The position numbers and the translations under genes are program-made. DNA of 64,000 nt, taken from positions 36,883,924-36,947,923 of the forward strand of contig JANCRA010000006.1 in NCBI GenBank assembly GCA_024362935.1, given 5' to 3'. The notes beneath the pieces were generated by a model. The model had not been told where the DNA came from. It saw only the letters and a list, made by a program, of their open reading frames with translations, and searched no databases. Each line of letters begins with the position of its first letter. Positions within the stretch are counted from its first letter, which is position 1. Source of the stretch: Setophaga petechia. Lineage: Eukaryota > Chordata > Aves > Passeriformes > Parulidae. This document shows, piece after piece, positions 35,863-48,180 of this stretch.

Positions 35863-38800
35863 CTTGTCCAAAAAAGCCATCAATTCGAATGTTCCTGGAA
35901 AGGGAAAATGCAGGAGAGCGGATCGGTACTGTTTTCTACCAGTTTGCAAGCTGGACACACAATCCCAGTGTTCTACTACGATTGACTTTGCAGTGCACTG
36001 TAATAATTGCCTATTGTTACTACATCTAAGCCAATAGCGTTTGCATTATATCTCTTCAGGAGAAACTGTACCAGTTCAGAAAACAACTCTCATTTTTTCT
36101 ACAAGTTGCACGGAGGTGTGCAGAGTGTTTTGCAAGAAGCAAAAGAAAGTTGTCCAAAACTGCTGCCATTCGAATAGTAATGCCAATGGAAAAGGCAGGA
36201 GAGTGGAAAGGTGCTGTTTTCTATCTGTTTGTAAGCTGCTTACACAATCCCAGAGTTGTGCAGCAATTAGTTTTTCAGTGCACTGTAGTAGGTGCCTCTT
36301 TTCACCTGCATCTAAGCAAATTGCTTTTTCCCCATGTCTCGCAAGGAGAAACTGAGCCAGTTCAGAAAACATCTCCCATCGACTTCTAGAGATTGCAGGC
36401 AGGTGTGCAGAGTGTTTTGCAAGAAGCAAAAGAAAGTTGTCTAAAACGCCTTGCATTCAAATAGAAATGTGAATAGAAAAGGCAGGAGAAGGGAGAGGTA
36501 CTGTTTTCTATCAGTTTGCAACCTGCTTACACAATCTGCATGTTGTGCAGCAATTAGCTTGCAGTGCACTGTAGGAGGTGCCTCTTTTCACCTATATCTA
36601 AGCAAATTGCTTTTTCCCCATGTCTTGCAAAGAGAAACTGAGCCAGTTCAGAAAATATCTCCCATCGACTTCTAGAGATTGCAGGCAGGTGTGCAGAGTG
36701 TTTTGCAAGAAGCCAAAGAAAGTTGTCTAAAATTCTTTCCATTCGAATAGTAATGTGCATGTAAAAAGCAGGAAGAGTGGAAAGGTACTGTTTCCTATCA
36801 CTTTGCAAGCTGGGCACACAATCCCAGTGTTGTGCATCTATTAGCTTTGCAGTGCACTGCAGTAACTGCCTGTGGTAACCTACATCTAAGCAAAAAGCTT
36901 TTTCACTATCTCTCACTAGGAGAAAATGTTCCTGCTCATTAAACAACTTCCATCGTGCTGTACAGGTTGCACAGAGGGCTGCAGAATGTTTTCCAGCAAG
37001 AAAAAGAAAGTTGTCTAAGACGCCTTCCTTTCAAGTATTAATGTGAAGGGAAAGGCAAGAGAGTGGGAAAGTACTGTTTTCTAGCACTTTGCAAGCTGCT
37101 AACACAATCCCAGTTCTGTGTAGCAATTAGCTGTTCAGTGCACTGCAGTAAGTGTTTCTTGTCACCTACATCTAAGCAAATAGCTTTTTCTCTATGTCTC
37201 GCAAGGAGAAAACCTTCCTGCTCACTAAACAACTTCCATCGTGTTGTAGATGTTCCAGAGAGGGCTGCAGAGTTTTTTGACACAAGAAAAAGAAAGTTGT
37301 CTAAGATGCCTTCCTTTCAAGTATTAATGTGAAGGGAAAGGCAAGAGAGTGGGAAAGTACTGTTTTCTAGCACTTTGGAAGCTGCTAACACAATCCCAGT
37401 TCTGTGTAGCAATTAGCTGTTCAGTGCACTGCAGTAAGTGTTTCTTGTCACCTACATCTAAGCAAATAGCTTTTTCACTATGTCTCGCAAAGAGAAAACC
37501 TTCCTGCTCACTAAACAACTTCCATCGTGTTGTAGATGTTGCAGAGAGGGCTGCAGAGTTTTTTGACACAAGAAAAAGAAAGTTGTCTAAGATGCCTTCC
37601 TTTCAAGTATTAATGTGAAGGGAAAGGCAAGAGAGTGGGAAAGTACTGTTTTCTAGCACTTTGGAAGCTGCTAACACAGTACTAGTGCTGTGGAGCAGAT
37701 AGCTGTTCAGTGCACTGCAGTAAGTGTTTCTTGTCACCTACATCTAAGCAAATAGCTTTTTCACTATGTCTCGCAAGGAGAAAACCTTCCTGCTCACTAA
37801 ACAACTTCCATCGTGTTGTAGATGTTGCAGAGAGGGCTGCAGAGTTTTTTGACACAAGAAAAAGAAAGTTGTCTAAGATGCCTTCCTTTCAAGTATTAAT
37901 GTGAAGGGAAAGGCAAGAGAGTGGGAAAGTACTGTTTTCTAGCACTTTGCAGGCTGCTAACACAATCCCAGTGCTGTGTAGCAGTTAGCTTTTGAATGCA
38001 CTGCAGTAAGTGTTTCTTGTCACCTACATCTAAGCAAATAGCTTTTTCACTATGTCTCGCAAGGAGAAAACCTTCTTGCTCACTAAACATCTCCTATCGT
38101 GTTCTAGAAGTTGAAGAGAGGGCTGCAGTGTGTTCTGTAACAAGAAAAAGAAAGTTGTCTAAGACGCCTTCCTTTCAAGTATTAATGTGAAGGGAAAGGC
38201 AAGAGAGTGGGAAAGTACTGTTTTCTAGCACTTTGCAGGCTGCTAACACAATCCCAGTGCTGTGTACCAATTAATTTGTCACTGCACTGCAGTAAGTGTT
38301 TCTTGTCACCTACATCTGAGCAAATAGCTTTTTCACCTTGTCTCGTAAGGGGAAAACGTTGCTACTCACTAAACAACTTCAATCGTGTTGTCGAAGTTGC
38401 ACAGAGGGCTGCAGTGTGTTTTGCAAAATGTAAAAGAAAGTTGTCTAAGACGCCTTCCTTTCAAGTATTAATGTGAAGGGAAAGGCAAGAGAGTGGGAAA
38501 GTACTGTTTTCTAGCACTTTGCAAGCTGCTAACACAATCCCAGTTCTGTGTAGCAATTAGCTGTTCAGTGCACTGCAGTAAGTGTTTCTTGTCACCTACA
38601 TCTAAGCAAATAGCTTTTTCACTATGTCTCGCAAGGAGAAAACCTTCCTGCTCACTAAACAACTTCCATCGTGTTGTAGATGTTGCAGAGAGGGCTGCAG
38701 AGTTTTTTGACTCAAGAAAAAGAAAGTTGTCTAAGATGCCTTCCTTTCAAGTATTAATGTGAAGGGAAAGGCAAGAGAGTGGGAAAGTACTGTTTTCTAG

Positions 38801-41692
38801 CACTTTGCAAGCTGCTAACACAATCCCAGTTCTGTGTAGCAATTAGCTGTTCAGTGCACTGCAGTAAGTGTTTCTTGTCACCTACATCTAAGCAAATAGC
38901 TTTTTCACTATGTCTCGCAAGGAGAAAACCTTCCTGCTCACTAAACAACTTCCATCGTGTTGTAGATGTTGCAGAGAGGGCTGCAGAGTTTTTTGACACA
39001 AGAAAAAGAAAGTTGTCTAAGATGCCTTCCTTTCAAGTATTAATGTGAAGGGAAAGGCAAGAGAGTGGGAACGTACTGTTTTCTAACACTTTGCAAGCTG
39101 CTAACACAATCGCAGTGCTGTGTAGCAATTAGCTTGTCAGTGCACGGCAGTAAGTGTTTCTTGATACCTACATGTGAGCAAATAGCTTTTTCACTTTGTC
39201 TCGCAAGGGGAAAACGTTGCTGCTCACTAAACAACTTCCATCGTATTGTAGAAGTTGCACAGAGGGCTGCAGTGTGTTTTGCAAAATGTAAAACAATATT
39301 GTCTAAGACGCCTTCCTTTCAAGTATTAATGTGAAGGGAAAGGCAAGAGAGTGGGAAAGTACTGTTTTCTAGCACTTTGCAAGCTGCTAACACAGTACTA
39401 GTGCTGTGGAGCAGTTAGCTGTTCAGTGCACTGCAGTAAGTGTTTCTTGTCACCTACATCTAAGCAAATAGCTTTTTCAGTATGTCTCGCAAGGAGAAAA
39501 CCTTCCTGCTCACTAAACAACTTCCATCGTGTTGTAGATGTTGCAGAGAGGGCTGCAGAGTTTTTTGACACAAGAAAAAGAAAGTTGTCTAAGATGCCTT
39601 CCTTTCAAGTATTAATGTGAAGGGAAAGGCAAGAGAGTGGGAAAGTACTGTTTTCTATCACTTTGAGAGCTGCTAACACAATCCCAGTGCTGTGTACCAA
39701 TTAACTTGTCACTTCACTGCAGTAAGTGTTTCTTGTCACCTACATCTAAGCAAATAACTTTTTCACTATGTCTCCCAAGGAGAAAACCTTCCTGCTCACT
39801 AAACATCTCCTATCGTGTTCTAGAAGTTGCACAGAGGGCTGCAGTGTGTTCTGTAACAAGAAAAAGAAAGCTGTCTAAGACGCCTTCCTTTCAAGTATTA
39901 ATGTGTAGGGAAAGGCAAGAGAGTGGGAAAGTACTGTTTTCTAGCACTTTGCAAGCTGCTAACACAATCCCAGTTATGTGTAGCAATTAGCTTGTCAGTG
40001 CACGGCAGTAAGAGTTTCTTGATACCTACATCTGAGCAAATAGCTTTTTCACAATGTCTCGCAAGGGGAAAACGTTGCTGCTCACTAAACAACTTCCATC
40101 GTGTTGTAGAAGTTGCACAGAGGGCTGCAGTGTGTTTTGCAAAATATAAAAGAAAGTTGTCTAAGACGCCTTCCTTTCAAGTATTAATGTGAAGGGAAAG
40201 GCAAGAGAGTGGGAAAGTACTGTTTTCTAGCACTTTGCAAGCTGCTAACACAATCCCAGTGCTGTGTACCAATTAACTTGTCACTGCACTGCAGTAAGGG
40301 TTTCTTGTCACCTATATCTAAGCAAATGCTTTTTCACTATGTCTCGCAAGGAGAAAACCTTCTTGCTCACTAAACATCTCCTATAGTGTTCTAGAAGTTG
40401 CACAGAGGGCTGCAGTGTGTTTTGCAAAATGTAAAAGAAAGTTGTCTAAGACGCCTTCCTTTCAAGTAATAATGTGAAGGGAAAGGCAAGAGAGTGGGAA
40501 AGTACTGTTTTCTAGCACTTTGAGAGCTGCTAACACAATCCCAGTGCTGTGTACCAATTAACTTGTCACTGCACTGCAGTAAGTGTTTCTTGTCACCTAC
40601 ATCTAAGCAAAAAGCTTTTTCACTATGTCTCGCAAGGAGAAAACCTTCCTGCTCACTAAACAACTTTCATCGTGTTGTAGATGTTGCAGAGAGGGCTGCA
40701 GAGTTTTTTGACACAAGAAAAAGAAAGTTGTCTAAGACGCCTTCCTTTCAAGTATTAATGTGAAGGGAAAGGCAAGAGAGTGGGAAAGTACTGTTTTCTA
40801 GCACTTTGCAGGCTGCTAACACAATCGCAGTGCTGTGTAGCAGTTAGCTTTTCAGTGCACTGCAGTAAGTGTTTCTTGTCACCTACATCTAAGCAAATAG
40901 CTTTTTCACTATGTCTCGCAAGGAGAAAACCTTCCTGGTCACTTAGCAACTTCCATCGTGTTGTAGATGTTGCAGAGAGGGCTGCAGAGTTTTTTGACAC
41001 AAGAAAAAGAAAGTTGTCTAAGATGCCTTCCTTTCAAGTATTAATGTGAAGGGAAAGGCAAGAGAGTGGGAAAGTACTGTTTTCTAGCACTTTGAGAGCT
41101 GCTAACACAATCCCAGTGCTGTGTACCATTTAACTTGTCACTGCACTGCAGTAAGGGTTTCTTGTCACCTATATCTAAGCAAATGCTTTTTCACTATGTC
41201 TCGCAAGGAGAAAACCTTCTTGCTCACTAAACATCTCCTATCGTGTTCTAGAAGTTGCACAGAGGGCTGCAGTGTGTTTTGCAAAATGTAAAAGAAAGTT
41301 GCCTAAGACGCCTTCCTTTCAAGTATTAATGTGAAGGGAAAGGCAAGAGAGTGGGAAAGTACTGTTTTCTAGCACTTTGAGAGCTGCTAACACAATCCCA
41401 GTGCTGTGTACCAATTAACTTGTCACTGCACTGCAGTAAGGGTTTCTTGTCACCTATATCTAAGCGAATGCTTTTTCACTATGTCTCTCAAGGAGAAAAC
41501 CTTCTTGCTCACTAAACATCTCCTATCGTGCTCTAGAAGTTGCACAGAGACTGCAGTGTGTTTTGCAAAAAGTAAAAGAAAGTTGTCTAAGACGCCTTCC
41601 TTTCAAGTATTAATGTGAAGGGAAAGGCAAGAGAGTGGGAAAGTACTATTTTCTATCACTTTGAAAGCTGCTTACCCAATCCCAGTTTTGTG

Positions 41693-41898
41693 CCGCTTCG
41701 TAGTTCGTCGTTCAGAAGCTGCCGCAGTCTCTGTTTCCCGGAGAAGGAGAAGACGCTTCTTGGCGCGAAGAATCTGGTGTCGTTACGCCGATCGCGGCGT
41801 GCTCCGGAGAACAGCTACGGCCGAGAGACACCCGGAAGCGGCGCTTAAAGGCACAGTGCTCCGTCTCCTGGTCTTTAGCGTCTCCTGCCGGCTACACC
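41693..41898. promoter_or_regulatory. CpG-rich module 8
   Basis: G form with the TTCGTCG variant at 41708, identical by eye to module 6. Confidence 0.4.
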
Positions 41899-41919
41899 TT
41901 AGCAAAAAGCTTTTTCATT

Positions 41920-42021
41920 ATGTCTCGCCAGGAGAAACTGTGTCTGTTCACAAAAAACCTCCCATCGTGCTCTAGAGGTTGCAGGCAGCTCTGCAGCGTG
42001 TTTTGCAACAAGAAAAAGTAA
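41920..42021 (+). CDS. Candidate 33-codon mini-ORF downstream of module 8
   Basis: Same reading as the module 1 mini-ORF. Confidence 0.2.
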   Translation: MSRQEKLCLFTKNLPSCSRGCRQLCSVFCNKKK

Positions 42022-45000
42022 CTTGTCCAAAAAAGCCATCAATTCGAATGTTCCTGGAAAGGGAAAATGCAGGAGAGCGGATCGGTACTGTTTTCTACCA
42101 GTTTGCAAGCTGGACACACAATCCCAGTGTTCTACTACGATTGACTTTGCAGTGCACTGTAATAATTGCCTATTGTTACTACATCTAAGCCAATAGCGTT
42201 TGCATTATATCTCTTCAGGAGAAACTGTACCAGTTCAGAAAACAACTCTCATTTTTTCTACAAGTTGCACGGAGGTGTGCAGAGTGTTTTGCAAGAAGCA
42301 AAAGAAAGTTGTCCAAAACTGCTGCCATTCGAATAGTAATGCCAATGGAAAAGGCAGGAGAGTGGAAAGGTGCTGTTTTCTATCTGTTTGTAAGCTGCTT
42401 ACACAATCCCAGAGTTGTGCAGCAATTAGTTTTTCAGTGCACTGTAGTAGGTGCCTCTTTTCACCTGCATCTAAGCAAATTGCTTTTTCCCCATGTCTCG
42501 CAAGGAGAAACTGAGCCAGTTCAGAAAACATCTCCCATCGACTTCTAGAGATTGCAGGCAGGTGTGCAGAGTGTTTTGCAAGAAGCAAAAGAAAGTTGTC
42601 TAAAACGCCTTGCATTCAAATAGAAATGTGAATAGAAAAGGCAGGAGAAGGGAGAGGTACTGTTTTCTATCAGTTTGCAACCTGCTTACACAATCTGCAT
42701 GTTGTGCAGCAATTAGCTTGCAGTGCACTGTAGGAGGTGCCTCTTTTCACCTATATCTAAGCAAATTGCTTTTTCCCCATGTCTTGCAAAGAGAAACTGA
42801 GCCAGTTCAGAAAATATCTCCCATCGACTTCTAGAGATTGCAGGCAGGTGTGCAGAGTGTTTTGCAAGAAGCCAAAGAAAGTTGTCTAAAATTCTTTCCA
42901 TTCGAATAGTAATGTGCATGTAAAAAGCAGGAAGAGTGGGAAGGTACTGTTTCCTATCACTTTGCAAGCTGGGCACACAATCCCAGAGTTGTGCATCTAT
43001 TAGCTTTGCAGTGCACTGCAGTAACTGCCTGTGGTAACCTACATCTAAGCAAAAAGCTTTTTCACTATCTCTCACTAGGAGAAAATGTTCCTGCTCATTA
43101 AACAACTTCCATCGTGCTGTACAGGTTGCACAGAGGGCTGCAGAATGTTTTCCAGCAAGAAAAAGAAAGTTGTCTAAGACGCCTTCCTTTCAAGTATTAA
43201 TGTGAAGGGAAAGGCAAGAGAGTGGGAAAGTACTGTTTTCTAGCACTTTGCAAGCTGCTAACACAATCCCAGTTCTGTGTAGCAATTAGCTGTTCAGTGC
43301 ACTGCAGTAAGTGTTTCTTGTCACCTACATCTAAGCAAATAGCTTTTTCTCTATGTCTCGCAAGGAGAAAACCTTCCTGCTCACTAAACAACTTCCATCG
43401 TGTTGTAGATGTTCCAGAGAGGGCTGCAGAGTTTTTTGACACAAGAAAAAGAAAGTTGTCTAAGATGCCTTCCTTTCAAGTATTAATGTGAAGGGAAAGG
43501 CAAGAGAGTGGGAAAGTACTGTTTTCTAGCACTTTGGAAGCTGCTAACACAATCCCAGTTCTGTGTAGCAATTAGCTGTTCAGTGCACTGCAGTAAGTGT
43601 TTCTTGTCACCTACATCTAAGCAAATAGCTTTTTCACTATGTCTCGCAAAGAGAAAACCTTCCTGCTCACTAAACAACTTCCATCGTGTTGTAGATGTTG
43701 CAGAGAGGGCTGCAGAGTTTTTTGACACAAGAAAAAGAAAGTTGTCTAAGATGCCTTCCTTTCAAGTATTAATGTGAAGGGAAAGGCAAGAGAGTGGGAA
43801 AGTACTGTTTTCTAGCACTTTGGAAGCTGCTAACACAGTACTAGTGCTGTGGAGCAGATAGCTGTTCAGTGCACTGCAGTAAGTGTTTCTTGTCACCTAC
43901 ATCTAAGCAAATAGCTTTTTCACTATGTCTCGCAAGGAGAAAACCTTCCTGCTCACTAAACAACTTCCATCGTGTTGTAGATGTTGCAGAGAGGGCTGCA
44001 GAGTTTTTTGACACAAGAAAAAGAAAGTTGTCTAAGATGCCTTCCTTTCAAGTATTAATGTGAAGGGAAAGGCAAGAGAGTGGGAAAGTACTGTTTTCTA
44101 GCACTTTGCAGGCTGCTAACACAATCCCAGTGCTGTGTAGCAGTTAGCTTTTGAATGCACTGCAGTAAGTGTTTCTTGTCACCTACATCTAAGCAAATAG
44201 CTTTTTCACTATGTCTCGCAAGGAGAAAACCTTCTTGCTCACTAAACATCTCCTATCGTGTTCTAGAAGTTGAAGAGAGGGCTGCAGTGTGTTCTGTAAC
44301 AAGAAAAAGAAAGTTGTCTAAGACGCCTTCCTTTCAAGTATTAATGTGAAGGGAAAGGCAAGAGAGTGGGAAAGTACTGTTTTCTAGCACTTTGCAGGCT
44401 GCTAACACAATCCCAGTGCTGTGTACCAATTAATTTGTCACTGCACTGCAGTAAGTGTTTCTTGTCACCTACATCTGAGCAAATAGCTTTTTCACCTTGT
44501 CTCGTAAGGGGAAAACGTTGCTACTCACTAAACAACTTCAATCGTGTTGTCGAAGTTGCACAGAGGGCTGCAGTGTGTTTTGCAAAATGTAAAAGAAAGT
44601 TGTCTAAGACGCCTTCCTTTCAAGTATTAATGTGAAGGGAAAGGCAAGAGAGTGGGAAAGTACTGTTTTCTAGCACTTTGCAAGCTGCTAACACAATCCC
44701 AGTTCTGTGTAGCAATTAGCTGTTCAGTGCACTGCAGTAAGTGTTTCTTGTCACCTACATCTAAGCAAATAGCTTTTTCACTATGTCTCGCAAGGAGAAA
44801 ACCTTCCTGCTCACTAAACAACTTCCATCGTGTTGTAGATGTTGCAGAGAGGGCTGCAGAGTTTTTTGACTCAAGAAAAAGAAAGTTGTCTAAGATGCCT
44901 TCCTTTCAAGTATTAATGTGAAGGGAAAGGCAAGAGAGTGGGAAAGTACTGTTTTCTAGCACTTTGCAAGCTGCTAACACAATCCCAGTTCTGTGTAGCA

Positions 45001-47851
45001 ATTAGCTGTTCAGTGCACTGCAGTAAGTGTTTCTTGTCACCTACATCTAAGCAAATAGCTTTTTCACTATGTCTCGCAAGGAGAAAACCTTCCTGCTCAC
45101 TAAACAACTTCCATCGTGTTGTAGATGTTGCAGAGAGGGCTGCAGAGTTTTTTGACACAAGAAAAAGAAAGTTGTCTAAGATGCCTTCCTTTCAAGTATT
45201 AATGTGAAGGGAAAGGCAAGAGAGTGGGAACGTACTGTTTTCTAACACTTTGCAAGCTGCTAACACAATCGCAGTGCTGTGTAGCAATTAGCTTGTCAGT
45301 GCACGGCAGTAAGTGTTTCTTGATACCTACATGTGAGCAAATAGCTTTTTCACTTTGTCTCGCAAGGGGAAAACGTTGCTGCTCACTAAACAACTTCCAT
45401 CGTATTGTAGAAGTTGCACAGAGGGCTGCAGTGTGTTTTGCAAAATGTAAAACAATATTGTCTAAGACGCCTTCCTTTCAAGTATTAATGTGAAGGGAAA
45501 GGCAAGAGAGTGGGAAAGTACTGTTTTCTAGCACTTTGCAAGCTGCTAACACAGTACTAGTGCTGTGGAGCAGTTAGCTGTTCAGTGCACTGCAGTAAGT
45601 GTTTCTTGTCACCTACATCTAAGCAAATAGCTTTTTCAGTATGTCTCGCAAGGAGAAAACCTTCCTGCTCACTAAACAACTTCCATCGTGTTGTAGATGT
45701 TGCAGAGAGGGCTGCAGAGTTTTTTGACACAAGAAAAAGAAAGTTGTCTAAGATGCCTTCCTTTCAAGTATTAATGTGAAGGGAAAGGCAAGAGAGTGGG
45801 AAAGTACTGTTTTCTATCACTTTGAGAGCTGCTAACACAATCCCAGTGCTGTGTACCAATTAACTTGTCACTTCACTGCAGTAAGTGTTTCTTGTCACCT
45901 ACATCTAAGCAAATAACTTTTTCACTATGTCTCCCAAGGAGAAAACCTTCCTGCTCACTAAACATCTCCTATCGTGTTCTAGAAGTTGCACAGAGGGCTG
46001 CAGTGTGTTCTGTAACAAGAAAAAGAAAGCTGTCTAAGACGCCTTCCTTTCAAGTATTAATGTGTAGGGAAAGGCAAGAGAGTGGGAAAGTACTGTTTTC
46101 TAGCACTTTGCAAGCTGCTAACACAATCCCAGTTATGTGTAGCAATTAGCTTGTCAGTGCACGGCAGTAAGAGTTTCTTGATACCTACATCTGAGCAAAT
46201 AGCTTTTTCACAATGTCTCGCAAGGGGAAAACGTTGCTGCTCACTAAACAACTTCCATCGTGTTGTAGAAGTTGCACAGAGGGCTGCAGTGTGTTTTGCA
46301 AAATATAAAAGAAAGTTGTCTAAGACGCCTTCCTTTCAAGTATTAATGTGAAGGGAAAGGCAAGAGAGTGGGAAAGTACTGTTTTCTAGCACTTTGCAAG
46401 CTGCTAACACAATCCCAGTGCTGTGTACCAATTAACTTGTCACTGCACTGCAGTAAGGGTTTCTTGTCACCTATATCTAAGCAAATGCTTTTTCACTATG
46501 TCTCGCAAGGAGAAAACCTTCTTGCTCACTAAACATCTCCTATAGTGTTCTAGAAGTTGCACAGAGGGCTGCAGTGTGTTTTGCAAAATGTAAAAGAAAG
46601 TTGTCTAAGACGCCTTCCTTTCAAGTAATAATGTGAAGGGAAAGGCAAGAGAGTGGGAAAGTACTGTTTTCTAGCACTTTGAGAGCTGCTAACACAATCC
46701 CAGTGCTGTGTACCAATTAACTTGTCACTGCACTGCAGTAAGTGTTTCTTGTCACCTACATCTAAGCAAAAAGCTTTTTCACTATGTCTCGCAAGGAGAA
46801 AACCTTCCTGCTCACTAAACAACTTTCATCGTGTTGTAGATGTTGCAGAGAGGGCTGCAGAGTTTTTTGACACAAGAAAAAGAAAGTTGTCTAAGACGCC
46901 TTCCTTTCAAGTATTAATGTGAAGGGAAAGGCAAGAGAGTGGGAAAGTACTGTTTTCTAGCACTTTGCAGGCTGCTAACACAATCGCAGTGCTGTGTAGC
47001 AGTTAGCTTTTCAGTGCACTGCAGTAAGTGTTTCTTGTCACCTACATCTAAGCAAATAGCTTTTTCACTATGTCTCGCAAGGAGAAAACCTTCCTGGTCA
47101 CTTAGCAACTTCCATCGTGTTGTAGATGTTGCAGAGAGGGCTGCAGAGTTTTTTGACACAAGAAAAAGAAAGTTGTCTAAGATGCCTTCCTTTCAAGTAT
47201 TAATGTGAAGGGAAAGGCAAGAGAGTGGGAAAGTACTGTTTTCTAGCACTTTGAGAGCTGCTAACACAATCCCAGTGCTGTGTACCAATTAACTTGTCAC
47301 TGCACTGCAGTAAGGGTTTCTTGTCACCTATATCTAAGCAAATGCTTTTTCACTATGTCTCGCAAGGAGAAAACCTTCTTGCTCACTAAACATCTCCTAT
47401 CGTGTTCTAGAAGTTGCACAGAGGGCTGCAGTGTGTTTTGCAAAATGTAAAAGAAAGTTGCCTAAGACGCCTTCCTTTCAAGTATTAATGTGAAGGGAAA
47501 GGCAAGAGAGTGGGAAAGTACTGTTTTCTAGCACTTTGAGAGCTGCTAACACAATCCCAGTGCTGTGTACCAATTAACTTGTCACTGCACTGCAGTAAGG
47601 GTTTCTTGTCACCTATATCTAAGCGAATGCTTTTTCACTATGTCTCTCAAGGAGAAAACCTTCTTGCTCACTAAACATCTCCTATCGTGCTCTAGAAGTT
47701 GCACAGAGACTGCAGTGTGTTTTGCAAAAAGTAAAAGAAAGTTGTCTAAGACGCCTTCCTTTCAAGTATTAATGTGAAGGGAAAGGCAAGAGAGTGGGAA
47801 AGTACTATTTTCTATCACTTTGAAAGCTGCTTACCCAATCCCAGTTTTGTG

Positions 47852-48057
47852 CCGCTTCGTAGTTCGCCGTTCAGAAGCTGCCGCAGTCTCTGTTTCCCGG
47901 AGAAGGAGAAGACGCTTCTTGGCGCGAAGAATCTGGTGTCGTTACGCCGATCGCGGCGTGCTCCGGAGAACAGCTACGGCCGAGAGACACCCGGAAGCGG
48001 CGCTTAAAGGCACAGTGCTCCGTCTCCTGGTCTTTAGCGTCTCCTGCCGGCTACACC
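47852..48057. promoter_or_regulatory. CpG-rich module 9
   Basis: G form, as module 7. Confidence 0.4.
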
Positions 48058-48078
48058 TTAGCAAAAAGCTTTTTCATT

Positions 48079-48180
48079 ATGTCTCGCCAGGAGAAACTGT
48101 GTCTGTTCACAAAAAACCTCCCATCGTGCTCTAGAGGTTGCAGGCAGCTCTGCAGCGTGTTTTGCAACAAGAAAAAGTAA
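48079..48180 (+). CDS. Candidate 33-codon mini-ORF downstream of module 9
   Basis: Same reading as the module 1 mini-ORF. Confidence 0.2.
   Translation: MSRQEKLCLFTKNLPSCSRGCRQLCSVFCNKKK

Larger units (their letters stand above)
35456..41614 (+). repeat. HOR copy 7, 21-mer (6,159 bp)
   Basis: Same R order as copy 5; R block 37043-41614. The q monomer near its end carries ACCATTTAAC at 41125-41134, shared with the end of copy 5 at 28807-28816. Confidence 0.95.
41615..47773 (+). repeat. HOR copy 8, 21-mer (6,159 bp)
   Basis: Same R order as copy 5; R block 43202-47773. It carries the copy 6-like variants T at 41708 and G at 42940, plus a private change in D5 (CCCAGAGTTGTGC near 42980). Confidence 0.95.
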
